Counted from the first letter of the stretch, positions 1 through 7,260 are shown. The stretch is 19,144 bases of DNA from an uncultured Bacteroidales bacterium (GCA_946549475.1 CAMNQO010000010.1:1-19144); one strand, 5' to 3'. Notes: generated from the sequence alone by a model not told the origin. Numbers and translations: made by a program.

Positions 1-674
1 AAGACGACATCATCAATCTCTTTATGGATTACGAGACCTTCGGCGAGCATCAGAAAGCCTCCTGCGGCATTTTCGATTTCCTCGCCAAACTGCCCGATGT
101 CGTCCTGCGGGACGGCACCTTCGAGTTTGTCACGCCGGCGCAGGCTGCCCAAAAGCACACCGCCGTCGCTCCGCTCGATGTTCCTGACGCCATTTCCTGG
201 GCCGATGAGGAAAGGGATGTGACCGCCTGGCTGGGCAATGACCTGCAGAAAGACGCATTCAACAAGCTCTATTCCTTGAGCGAGAAGCTGTCCCTGCTCA
301 ACGACGACGCCCTGTGGTCCGACTACGGGCACCTCCAGGAGAGCGACCACTTCTATTATATGTGTACGAAGTTCTTCTCCGACGGTGCCGTCCACAAGTA
401 TTTCAACCCCTACGACACGCCCTACGAGGCTTTCATCAACTATATGAATGTCTTGAGCGACTTCATGCTCCGGGTCGATGACGCCCTGGCGGCCGGTGCG
501 CTCGTGCGGGTAAACGAAAGCCCGGTCGCTCCGGTCCGTCTGGTGAAGCCCGTCAAGAAAGCCGCTGCGCCGAAGACGGCGACCAAGAAGGTCGTTGCGC
601 CGAAGACGGCGACCAAGAAAGCCGCCGCGCCGGCCAAAGACGCAAAGAAAACCGCAAAAGTCAAGAAAAAGTAA
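1..674 (+). CDS. GH57 alpha-amylase-type glycosidase, 3' end only, with Lys/Ala/Pro-rich tail
   Basis: The gene enters from the left edge; codons are in frame from base 3, so the ATG at 24 is internal. The first visible residues (DDIINLFMDYETFGEHQ) match the conserved motif 4 region of GH57 alpha-amylases, where the Asp of MDYETFG is the probable general acid (family knowledge, not proven here). The following helical region (LSEKLSLLNDD, HFYYMCTKFFSDGAVHKYFNPYDTPYEAFINYMNVLSDF) fits the C-terminal part of Bacteroidota GH57 proteins. The enzyme probably cleaves alpha-1,4-glucan in the cytoplasm. About 45 residues follow the fold: a KKAAAPKTATKK-type tail resembling histone H1 or Lys-rich bacterial DNA-binding tails, an unusual extension. 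glgP follows after 24 bases, so a glycogen operon is likely. The N-terminal catalytic half, including the nucleophile Glu, lies outside the window. Confidence 0.85.
   Translation, partial: DDIINLFMDYETFGEHQKASCGIFDFLAKLPDVVLRDGTFEFVTPAQAAQKHTAVAPLDVPDAISWADEERDVTAWLGNDLQKDAFNKLYSLSEKLSLLNDDALWSDYGHLQESDHFYYMCTKFFSDGAVHKYFNPYDTPYEAFINYMNVLSDFMLRVDDALAAGALVRVNESPVAPVRLVKPVKKAAAPKTATKKVVAPKTATKKAAAPAKDAKKTAKVKKK
566..619 (+). repeat. Tandem 30-bp-period repeat coding the H1-like tail
   Basis: A 24-base stretch beginning TGCGCCGAAGACGGCGACCA occurs identically at 566-589 and 596-619. The period is 30 bases, or 10 codons. It encodes the repeated APKTATKK unit in the tail of the GH57 protein. Near identity at DNA level suggests recent duplication or slippage and predicts length variation between strains. 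Confidence 0.8.
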
Positions 675-698
675 ATCAACTTTATTTAGAAAGATACA

Positions 699-3266
699 AT
701 GGCATACAGAAGAATTGAAGTCAACCAGCCCTCCTGGAGTACCGTACTGGTCAGAAGAAAACTCAAAGGCGTCCTTGCCGAACTCGACACCTTGTCGAAA
801 AACCTCTGGTGGTGCTGGAACGACTCTGCGAGAGAACTATTCAAATCCATTGATCCCGAAGCATGGGAGGCAGCCGGAGAAAACCCGATCCTGATGCTGG
901 ACCGCATCAGCATCCGCAAGTACAGAAGTCTGGAAAATGACGGCGACTTCCTGTCGCGCCTGGAGAAAGTTTCCAAGGAATTCAAGGCGTACATGGCCCT
1001 CAAGGCGGAGCGAAAAGACCCTTCCGTCGCTTATTTCTGCATGGAATACGGCCTGGACACCTCGCTGAAAATTTACTCCGGCGGTCTGGGCATCCTGGCC
1101 GGCGACTACCTCAAGGAGACCAGCGACATGAATGTCAATCTGGTCGCCGTGGGCTTGCTCTACCGCTACGGCTATTTCACCCAGATGCTTTCCGCCTACG
1201 GCGATCAGGTTGCCAAGTATGACGCCCAGGACTTCCTCAAAACCCCCGCACAGCCCGTACTCGATGAAAACGGCAACTGGCTGACCGTCACCGTCGGCTT
1301 CCCCGGCCGTCCCCTCCATGCCCGCATCTGGAAGGTGGAAGTGGGCCGCACGGATCTCTACCTGATGGACACCGATTATGAAGACAATCTCCCCGAAGAC
1401 CGCAATGTCACCCACCACCTTTACGGCGGAGACTGGGAAAACCGTCTCAAGCAGGAACTCCTGCTGGGTGTCGGCGGCATCCGCATGCTTCGCAGACTGG
1501 GCTTGAATCCCCAGGTCTATCACTGCAACGAAGGCCATGCCGCCTTCATCGGCCTGGAGCGCCTGAACGAGTATATCAACAAGGAAGGCCTGACCTTTGA
1601 CGAGGCCTTGGAAGTGGTTCGCGCGTCGTCTTTGTTCACGACGCACACGCCGGTGCCTGCCGGCCACGACTCCTTCGACGACGGCCTGCTCGGCAAGTAC
1701 ATCGGCCATTACCCCCACCGCCTGGGCGTGGACTGGGAGACGATGATGAGCCTGGGCAAAATCAATCCCTACGACCGGGGCGAGAAGTTCTCCATGTCCA
1801 TCCTGGCCGCCAACATTTCGCAGGAGGTCAATGGGGTGAGTTGGCTGCACGGCGAGGTGAGCAAGGAAATTTTCAACAAGATGTGGCCGGGCTACCTCAA
1901 GGACGAACTGCACGTCAGTTATGTCACCAACGGCGTCCATTATCCTACCTGGTGCGCCCCCGAGTGGAAAGAAGTCCACGCCAAAGTCTTCGGCGAGGAG
2001 TTCAAGACGCACCATTACGACAAATCCTGCTTCGACGGCATCTACAAAGTGTCTGATGAAAAAGTGTGGAGTGTGCGCACGGCGCTCAAGACCAAACTGG
2101 TCAATTTCATCAAGGAGCGCCTGAGCGACCCTGTGGCGGCCAGCCACTACTCGCCCCGTCAGGTCGTCACCATCAAGGAGACCTTGCGTGACGATGTGCT
2201 GACCATCGGCTTTGCCCGCCGCTTTGCCACCTATAAGCGTGCGCACCTGCTGTTCCGCGACTTGGACCGCTTGAGCGAGATTGTCAATAATCCCGACCGG
2301 CCGGTGCAGTTCATCTTCGCCGGCAAGGCCCATCCCGCCGACAAGGCCGGCCAGGACTTGATCAAGCGCATCGTGGAGATTTCCAAGCAGGATCGTTTCA
2401 TCGGCAAGATCATCTTCGTGCCGAACTACGACATCACCCTGGCGAAATATCTTGTGCAAGGCGTGGATGTGTGGATGAACAACCCGACCCGTCCGCTGGA
2501 GGCTTCCGGCACTTCCGGGGAAAAGGCTTCGATGAACGGCGTGATGCACTTCTCCGTCCTCGACGGCTGGTGGGTGGAAGGCTACAAGAAGGGAGCCGGC
2601 TGGGCCCTCCCGATGGAGCGTACCTACGAAGACCAGAACTATCAGGACGAACTCGATGCCGCGACCATCTACGGCATCATCGAGAACGAGATCGCTCCGG
2701 CCTTCTACAATATCAGCAAGTCCACGGGCCGCAGCGAGGAGTGGATAGAGTTCATCAAGAACACCATCGCCCAGGTGGCCTGCAATTTCACCACCAACCG
2801 GATGCTGACCGACTATGTCAATCAGTACTATGACCCCCAGTCCCGTCGGGTGACCGCCCTTGCCGCCGGTGATTTTGCCGAGGCGAAGTCCATCGCCGCC
2901 TGGAAGCAGCACATGCGTCTCGAATGGCCGGGCATCGAAGTGCTCTCGGTCGTGAAACCCGAAAATACGGTCGATTGGGCCGAGACCGACGGGAGCTGCC
3001 GTGCGGAAGTCGTGCTTGACCTGCGTAAAATCAACCCCGAGGAAGTCGGCATCGAATTGCTCTTTGCCTCGGTCAATGGAAAAGGGGTGTTCCGCATCGA
3101 CGAGAAATGCAACCTGGAAGTGGTGTCCCACGAGCCGGGCCGGACGGTCTTTGCCGCAGAAATGCAGCCCTCGACCGCCGGTTTCTACCAGGTGGCGGTG
3201 CGTATGTATGCCAAGCATCCGCTGATGCCGCACCGTCAGGATTTTGAACTGGTAAGATGGCTGTAG
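699..3266 (+). CDS. glgP: Alpha-glucan (glycogen/maltodextrin) phosphorylase, GT35
   Basis: An 855-residue cytoplasmic enzyme that releases glucose-1-phosphate from the non-reducing ends of alpha-1,4-glucan using phosphate and PLP. The N-terminal ~115 residues (LAELDTLSKNLWWCWNDSARELF) form the DUF3417 region typical of the short, Thermotoga/archaeal-like phosphorylase branch. The catalytic part has VAYFCMEYGL, YSGGLGILAGDYLK, HCNEGHAAF and TTHTPVPAGHD. The PLP lysine is Lys609 in EASGTSGEKASMNG, equivalent to EASGTGNMK in animal and E. coli enzymes. Length matches the ~850-residue Bacteroidota members. The ATG at 699 gives a complete N-terminus. It lies 24 bases after the GH57 gene and 10 bases before ribF, so it is probably cotranscribed with GH57. 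Its stop codon lies inside the 5' arm of a hairpin at 3265-3300. Confidence 0.96.
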   Translation: MAYRRIEVNQPSWSTVLVRRKLKGVLAELDTLSKNLWWCWNDSARELFKSIDPEAWEAAGENPILMLDRISIRKYRSLENDGDFLSRLEKVSKEFKAYMALKAERKDPSVAYFCMEYGLDTSLKIYSGGLGILAGDYLKETSDMNVNLVAVGLLYRYGYFTQMLSAYGDQVAKYDAQDFLKTPAQPVLDENGNWLTVTVGFPGRPLHARIWKVEVGRTDLYLMDTDYEDNLPEDRNVTHHLYGGDWENRLKQELLLGVGGIRMLRRLGLNPQVYHCNEGHAAFIGLERLNEYINKEGLTFDEALEVVRASSLFTTHTPVPAGHDSFDDGLLGKYIGHYPHRLGVDWETMMSLGKINPYDRGEKFSMSILAANISQEVNGVSWLHGEVSKEIFNKMWPGYLKDELHVSYVTNGVHYPTWCAPEWKEVHAKVFGEEFKTHHYDKSCFDGIYKVSDEKVWSVRTALKTKLVNFIKERLSDPVAASHYSPRQVVTIKETLRDDVLTIGFARRFATYKRAHLLFRDLDRLSEIVNNPDRPVQFIFAGKAHPADKAGQDLIKRIVEISKQDRFIGKIIFVPNYDITLAKYLVQGVDVWMNNPTRPLEASGTSGEKASMNGVMHFSVLDGWWVEGYKKGAGWALPMERTYEDQNYQDELDAATIYGIIENEIAPAFYNISKSTGRSEEWIEFIKNTIAQVACNFTTNRMLTDYVNQYYDPQSRRVTALAAGDFAEAKSIAAWKQHMRLEWPGIEVLSVVKPENTVDWAETDGSCRAEVVLDLRKINPEEVGIELLFASVNGKGVFRIDEKCNLEVVSHEPGRTVFAAEMQPSTAGFYQVAVRMYAKHPLMPHRQDFELVRWL

Positions 3267-3308
3267 TTGCGACCTTATGACCGGGACGGTTGTCGCAACT
3301 GGCTTTTT
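3265..3308 (+). terminator. Terminator-like hairpin over the glgP stop and ribF start
   Basis: AGTTGCGAC at 3265-3273 is perfectly complementary to GTCGCAACT at 3292-3300, with an 18-base loop. A GGCTTTTTCG segment follows, with five T's at 3304-3308. The glgP TAG (3264-3266) overlaps the left arm, and the ribF ATG (3277) lies in the loop. It looks like an intrinsic terminator or attenuator, but the T run is also ribF coding sequence (Gly-Phe-Phe), so it may instead act on translation or be fortuitous. Confidence 0.45.
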
Positions 3309-4335
3309 CGACGGTGTCCACCTCGGACACCGTCATCTTGTTCAGACATTGACCGATGAGGCCCGGCGTCGTTCGGCGCAGAGCCTCATCGTCACTTTCT
3401 GGCCGCATCCGCGCAATGTCCTGCAGGACGGGGCGCGGGAACTCCGGCTGCTGACCTCCCTGCCCGAAAAGCGGGAACTGCTGTGCTCGCTCGGCGTGGA
3501 CCGGGTGGAGGTGCTGGATTTTACCCGGGACTTCAGCACCCTTACGATGCGCGAGTACATCTCGCAGGTGCTTGTCGGACGCTTCGGGGCGCAGTGCCTT
3601 GTGCTGGGCTACGACAACCGGATGGGCAGCGACTGCCGCGATACCGCCGGATTGGCAGCCGTCGCCCGGGAGTCCGGCCTGGATGTCGTCCTGACAGATT
3701 CCGTGTCCGTTCCGGTCCCAGTTCCCGCAGGCCAGACCGGTTCGGCCTCTTCTTCTCTCGCCGGTTCCGCTGGCACAGGCCTGTCTGCGGCGGCCATCAG
3801 TTCTACGCGTATCCGGACAGCGCTGGCGGAAGGACGGGTGGAGGATGCAGCAGCGATGCTCGGGCGGCCTTACAATCTGCACGGTGTCGTCGTCGCCGGC
3901 AACCGCCTCGGCCGCACCATCGGCTTCCCTACGGCCAACATGCAACTTTATGAGCCGTTGAAAGCCATTCCCGCTCCCGGCGTCTATGCCGTCCGGGTAC
4001 GAATACCCGCCTGTGCCGCAGGAGCATCTTCCGTTTCCGCTTCCGGATCCGGCTCTGTTTCTGCCGGGGATGGATGGGTCTCCGGTCGGAGTGGCGGGAG
4101 TTTCCTCGGTATGTGCAACATCGGCTACCGGCCCACCGTCGGCCCCGGCAATGCCCTCACCATCGAGACCCACATCCTGGATTTTGACGAAAATATCTAC
4201 GGCCTTGACCTGCACCTGTCGTTTCTCTCCCGCATCCGTCCCGAGCGCAAGTTCGACTCCCTCCAGGCCCTTGCCGCCCAACTCGCCGCCGACAAATTCG
4301 CAGTCCGCTCGCTTCCCGCTTCCGTCTCTGCATAA
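3277..4335 (+). CDS. ribF: Bifunctional riboflavin kinase / FAD synthetase, with low-complexity insertions
   Basis: A 352-residue cytoplasmic enzyme making FMN from riboflavin, then FAD. The N-terminal FMN adenylyltransferase domain has FFDGVHLGHR (HxGH-type motif, His15/His18), TFWPHP and SSTRIR (175-180). The C-terminal flavokinase domain (from ~195) has GRTIGFPTAN (FPTAN at 217-221), PGVYAVRV and NIGYRPTV, and ends with a helix containing FDSLQALAAQLAADK. The ATG at 3277 is the only good start: an in-frame TAA stands at 3253 and the beta-strand TVVATGFFDG begins at once. RibF proteins are usually ~300-320 residues. The excess lies in two Ser/Gly/Ala/Pro-rich insertions, ~144-170 just before SSTRIR and ~244-275 between two flavokinase strands, which leave all recognisable motifs intact. 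Placement behind glgP is probably operonic proximity rather than a functional link. Confidence 0.93.
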   Translation: MTGTVVATGFFDGVHLGHRHLVQTLTDEARRRSAQSLIVTFWPHPRNVLQDGARELRLLTSLPEKRELLCSLGVDRVEVLDFTRDFSTLTMREYISQVLVGRFGAQCLVLGYDNRMGSDCRDTAGLAAVARESGLDVVLTDSVSVPVPVPAGQTGSASSSLAGSAGTGLSAAAISSTRIRTALAEGRVEDAAAMLGRPYNLHGVVVAGNRLGRTIGFPTANMQLYEPLKAIPAPGVYAVRVRIPACAAGASSVSASGSGSVSAGDGWVSGRSGGSFLGMCNIGYRPTVGPGNALTIETHILDFDENIYGLDLHLSFLSRIRPERKFDSLQALAAQLAADKFAVRSLPASVSA

Positions 4336-4339
4336 TAAA

Positions 4340-4371
4340 TTTGCTTTTCTCTCGGCTTGGACTTATCTTTG
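4340..4371 (+). promoter_or_regulatory. Bacteroidota-type promoter for the nitroreductase gene
   Basis: TTTG (4340-4343), a 20-base spacer, then TATCTTTG (4364-4371) exactly fit the Bacteroidota primary-sigma pattern TTTG-N19-21-TAnnTTTG. Transcription should start near 4378, giving a leader of ~40 bases before the ATG at 4418. Confidence 0.8.
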
Positions 4372-4417
4372 CGAATCGGGGAATGTGTCCCGGTATTGTT
4401 CATTTACTTATTAGGAT

Positions 4418-5008
4418 ATGAAAAAGTTGGTTTTATTTACCTTGGCCCTGGCTGCCGTGCTTTCCTGCGGCGGCCCGGCAGAAAAGCAACAGACCACGAT
4501 GGAAACGATATTTTCCCGTAAGAGCGTCCGCTCCTTTACACAGCAGGATGTCAGCGCAGAGCAGGTGGAACTCCTGCTGAAAGCCGCGATGGCAGCACCT
4601 TCCGGCCTCAATCTCCAGCCCTGGCGTTTTGTCGTCGTCCGAGAAAAATCCACCAAAGAAATCCTTGCCGGTCCCCGCAATAAAATGATCATCGAGGCGC
4701 CGGTCGCCATCGTTGTCTGCGGTGTGACCACCTGGGAGCGCAAAGGTGAGACGATCCCCAACGGCAACTGGACCGCCGACTGTGCCGCCGCCACGCAGAA
4801 CCTGCTGCTGGCAGCCGAGTCAATGGGCATGGGAGCCGTCTGGACAGCCTGCTATCCTTACGAAGACCGCATGGCACCCACACGCGAAGTCCTGGGCCTG
4901 CCCGATGGCATTACGCCCTACTGTGTCGTCCCTGTGGGCTATCCGGCCGGCGAAACAGCCCCCAAGGACAAATGGAAACCGGAGAACATTCACTACGAGC
5001 GCTGGTAG
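4418..5008 (+). CDS. Nitroreductase-family FMN protein with lipoprotein signal
   Basis: A 196-residue protein. Residues 1-16 form a lipoprotein-type signal (MKKLVLFTLALAAVLS) before Cys17 (LSCGG), so it is predicted to be lipid-anchored outside the cytoplasm. After a short linker the nitroreductase fold begins: IFSRKSVRSF (31-40, FMN-phosphate-binding Arg/Ser region), AAPSGLNLQPWRFVVV (59-74, FMN contact motif), then MGMGAVWTACYPYEDR and VPVGYPAGETAPKDKW near the end. Nitroreductases use NAD(P)H to reduce nitro groups, quinones or flavins. Lipoprotein versions do occur in Bacteroidota, but electron donor and substrate outside the cytoplasm are unknown. The gene has its own promoter at 4340-4371 and is separated from greA by a second promoter, so it is probably monocistronic. 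The fold assignment is firm; localisation is inferred from the signal only. Confidence 0.88.
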   Translation: MKKLVLFTLALAAVLSCGGPAEKQQTTMETIFSRKSVRSFTQQDVSAEQVELLLKAAMAAPSGLNLQPWRFVVVREKSTKEILAGPRNKMIIEAPVAIVVCGVTTWERKGETIPNGNWTADCAAATQNLLLAAESMGMGAVWTACYPYEDRMAPTREVLGLPDGITPYCVVPVGYPAGETAPKDKWKPENIHYERW

Positions 5009-5036
5009 TCCGTCTTCCAGGTAAATCGGGTAAAAG

Positions 5037-5068
5037 TTTGTTTTAATCCGAAACTATTTCTATATTTG
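5037..5068 (+). promoter_or_regulatory. Bacteroidota-type promoter for greA
   Basis: TTTG (5037-5040), a 20-base spacer and TATATTTG (5061-5068) match the Bacteroidota consensus. A start near 5075 would leave a ~50-base leader holding the hairpin at 5084-5107. Confidence 0.8.
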
Positions 5069-5083
5069 CAAAGTTGAAACCAA

Positions 5084-5119
5084 GGGTTCTGCTACAAAGC
5101 AGGGCTCCTTTTAATTTTA
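5084..5119 (+). terminator. Attenuator-like hairpin in the greA leader
   Basis: GGGTTCTGC (5084-5092) pairs with GCAGGGCTC (5099-5107), nine pairs of which three are G-U, around the 6-base loop TACAAA. CTTTTAATTTTA follows directly. It lies between the greA promoter and start codon, where a terminator would attenuate the operon. E. coli greA is also preceded by a leader terminator that yields the GraL RNAs, so the arrangement is plausible though not homologous by sequence. The U-run is interrupted. Confidence 0.4.
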
Positions 5120-5126
5120 TGTGATG

Positions 5127-5594
5127 ATGGATATCCATTACATGACCCAGGAGGGTCTTGACAAACTGAAGCAGGATCTGGCGGACGCGCTTGCCAGGCG
5201 TCCGGTCATTTCTGCAGCCATTGCGGAAGCCCGCGAAAAAGGAGATTTGTCCGAAAACGCCGAATACGAGTCGGCCCGTGAACAGCAAGGATTGCTCGAA
5301 TTGCAGATTGCCAAACTCCAGAACCTCATCGCCTCCGCCCGCGTCATCGACGAAAGTCAGGTGGGCGTGGACAAAGTGCAGTTACTCAATAAGGTGAAAA
5401 TCAAGAATCTGGCCATGGGCAAGGAGATGGAGTTCACCCTGGTCGGCGAGAACGAGGCGGATTTCGCCCATGGCAAACTGGCGGTTACCACCCCGATAGG
5501 CAAAGCCCTGCTCGGGCATGCCAAGGGAGATGTCGTCGTCGCCCAGACCCCGGCCGGTGAAATGAAGATGCAGATTTTGAATATCTCGTTGTAA
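5127..5594 (+). CDS. greA: Transcription elongation factor GreA
   Basis: A ~155-residue factor that enters the RNA polymerase secondary channel and stimulates cleavage of backtracked RNA. The N-terminal coiled coil carries GDLSENAEYESAREQQ, with the tip acidic pair Asp40/Glu43 (numbered from the ATG at 5127) corresponding to Asp41/Glu44 of E. coli GreA. The C-terminal FKBP-like domain has DFAHGKLAVTTPIGKALLGHAKGDVV. Length is normal. The start is ambiguous: GTG 5121, ATG 5124 and ATG 5127 are consecutive codons in frame, and ATG 5142 (MTQEGLDKL) is also possible. I prefer 5124 or 5127. An out-of-frame ATG at 5119 is followed directly by TGA, making an ATGTGATG start-stop overlap. A HIT gene follows after 38 bases, a pairing I recall from other Bacteroidota. 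Confidence 0.96.
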   Translation: MDIHYMTQEGLDKLKQDLADALARRPVISAAIAEAREKGDLSENAEYESAREQQGLLELQIAKLQNLIASARVIDESQVGVDKVQLLNKVKIKNLAMGKEMEFTLVGENEADFAHGKLAVTTPIGKALLGHAKGDVVVAQTPAGEMKMQILNISL

Positions 5595-5632
5595 CGCGAA
5601 GACAGCCCGGAATAACTTTTTATCCTACAGCA

Positions 5633-6040
5633 ATGGCTACGATCTTTACAAAAATCGCAAAAGGCGAAATCCCTTCTTACAAAGTGGCCGAGAGCGAGGA
5701 CTACTACGCTTTTCTCGACATCTCTCCGCTGGCCAAAGGGCACACCCTCGTCATTCCCAAGAAGGTGGAGGACGACTATATTTTCCATCTGGATGAGAAG
5801 ACATACGAGGGACTGTGGGCCTTCGCCCGCAAAGTCGCCCTTGCCATCAAAGCGGCCGTCCCTTGCAAGAGGGTCGGTGTGGCCGTGCTGGGAATGGAAG
5901 TTCCGCATACGCACATCCATCTGGTCCCTCTTCAGAGCGAAGACGATCTGGATTTCCGCAAGGAAAAGCCCGTCGTTCCGCAGGAGGAGATGACCCGGAT
6001 TGCCGCCTCCATCCTTCAACAATTTGAAGCCCTTTCCTGA
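5633..6040 (+). CDS. HIT-family (histidine triad) nucleotide hydrolase/transferase
   Basis: A 135-residue cytoplasmic protein of the HIT superfamily (Hint-like branch). The N-terminus has the standard IFTKIAKGEIPSYKVAE, followed by YYAFLDISPLAKGHTLVIPK. The triad is HTHIHLVP with His92, His94 and His96; the middle His94 is the expected nucleophile that takes up AMP. Members hydrolyse AMP-lysine, adenosine phosphoramidate or dinucleoside polyphosphates; the substrate here cannot be read from sequence. It sits 38 bases after greA, probably in the same transcript. Its TGA shares one base with the ATG of the following lipoprotein gene (TGATG at 6038-6042), indicating translational coupling. Confidence 0.93.
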   Translation: MATIFTKIAKGEIPSYKVAESEDYYAFLDISPLAKGHTLVIPKKVEDDYIFHLDEKTYEGLWAFARKVALAIKAAVPCKRVGVAVLGMEVPHTHIHLVPLQSEDDLDFRKEKPVVPQEEMTRIAASILQQFEALS

Positions 6041-7248
6041 TGCGCCCTCTTTTGTCACGCCCGTCCCGCTCTTCCCGGGCTTTACGCCCTGCGCAGCCTT
6101 CCTCCCGCCGCTCCGCTCCGTTTGGGCTCTTGCTGCTCTCCTTCCTGCTGGTGATGACGACGGCCTGCCACCAAGCCCGTCTGGAAGGCCGTGTGGAAGG
6201 TCTTTCGTCCGATACGCTGGTCGTCGAGAAACTCTTTGTCAGTTATGCGCTGGCGACCGACACGCTGATTACGAAGCCGGACGGCCGTTTTTCCGGCAAA
6301 GTGAAATTCGATTCGCCCAATCCGGAGTTCTATTACCTGAACTATCGCGGCCGCCGTCTGGTCACCCTCCTGCTCAAGCAGGGGGACAAAGTCTATGTGG
6401 AGGCCGATACCCTCGGCCATTGCAGCATCACGGGATCGGATGAGTCGGCCAGACTCATGGAGAGCGACCGGGAATATGCGACCATTACCGCCAAGTGCAA
6501 CTCCCTGTCGGCCCGTTTGCAGGATTTGCCCCAGAACACCCGGCATGCGGCCTCTTTGCGCCGCGAGTTTGCACAGAACTATGTCAAATTGTACCGTTCC
6601 AGCGTCCGTTATATCGTGGAGAACAGCCGCTCGCTGACCAGCGTTCCGGTCATTTTCCGCAAGATGGGAGACCTGCCGGTCTTCAACCAGCGCCTGGATG
6701 CCTTGCATTTCCGCTCCCTGGCCGATACCCTGGCGTGTCTCTATCCGACTTCTCCCTATGTGCGTGCCCTGCAGAAGGAGGCTTCCGCCCGTCAGAAACA
6801 ACTTGCCTACGGCGACCGGATCGATTCCGTGGCGGTGGTCGGTTTCCCGGAAATTGAACTGCCGGACCTGCAATCGGAAAAGGTCAAATTGAGTTCGCTC
6901 GACAGCAAGGTCATCATCCTGCATTTCTGGACATCTTCGGACGGGCCGCAGAAGTTGTTCAACCAGGATGTACTGAAACCGCTCTATCAGAAGTATCACG
7001 ACAGGGGCATGCAGATTTACCAGGTGGCTTTGGATACGGACAAATTTGCCTGGGCGCAGGTCGTCAAGGCGCAGAAGATGCCTTGGATCAATGTCTGCGA
7101 TATCCGGGGCGGCGCTTCGAGCCTTGTGATGCTCTACAATGTGGCCAATCTGCCCACGACCTATATCATCGCGGATGGCGAAATGTATGCCGAGCAGCCG
7201 TCGGATGCGGCCTCCCTGCGCCAAATCGTCGCAAAAATCCTGAAATAA
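6040..7248 (+). CDS. DUF4369/TlpA-like thioredoxin-fold lipoprotein lacking the CXXC cysteines
   Basis: A 402-residue predicted lipoprotein. A long Arg/Ser/Pro-rich stretch (residues 1-29) precedes a hydrophobic segment (GLLLLSFLLVMTTA) and Cys43. The next part (LEGRVEGLSSDTLVVEK, DGRFSGKVKF, YYLNYRGRRLVTLLLKQGDKVYVEAD) is the beta-rich DUF4369-like domain common in Bacteroidota TlpA/ResA-like proteins. A helical linker leads to a thioredoxin domain from ~280. The active-site region reads HFWTSSDGPQ (295-304), where family members have FWASWCGPC, so both redox cysteines are replaced (Asp301, Gln304). The cis-Pro segment NLPTTYII is kept. The protein therefore probably cannot do thiol-disulfide exchange and may bind a partner or act structurally. 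The ATG overlaps the HIT stop by one base. No later Met leaves an intact signal peptide. Confidence 0.85.
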   Translation: MRPLLSRPSRSSRALRPAQPSSRRSAPFGLLLLSFLLVMTTACHQARLEGRVEGLSSDTLVVEKLFVSYALATDTLITKPDGRFSGKVKFDSPNPEFYYLNYRGRRLVTLLLKQGDKVYVEADTLGHCSITGSDESARLMESDREYATITAKCNSLSARLQDLPQNTRHAASLRREFAQNYVKLYRSSVRYIVENSRSLTSVPVIFRKMGDLPVFNQRLDALHFRSLADTLACLYPTSPYVRALQKEASARQKQLAYGDRIDSVAVVGFPEIELPDLQSEKVKLSSLDSKVIILHFWTSSDGPQKLFNQDVLKPLYQKYHDRGMQIYQVALDTDKFAWAQVVKAQKMPWINVCDIRGGASSLVMLYNVANLPTTYIIADGEMYAEQPSDAASLRQIVAKILK

Positions 7249-7260
7249 TCAAGCGCCTGG

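Noticed and set aside
837..3233. A 798-codon open frame on the minus strand opposite glgP
   Set aside because: It has low-complexity His/Asp/Gly/Val-rich composition with no domain, and lies wholly opposite a gene with clear catalytic motifs. High GC suppresses stops in this frame.
3073..4281. A 402-codon minus-strand frame opposite ribF
   Set aside because: The Gly/Arg/Pro/Asp-rich sequence is typical of a shadow frame and ignores the ribF motifs on the plus strand.
6040..7248. Several D(S/T)(A/I/L/V/M/T) motifs in the TlpA-like lipoprotein, suggesting Bacteroidota O-glycosylation sites
   Set aside because: Five such motifs occur, but the cytoplasmic RibF in the same window has three and IspD and GlgP also have some, so enrichment is not convincing by eye.
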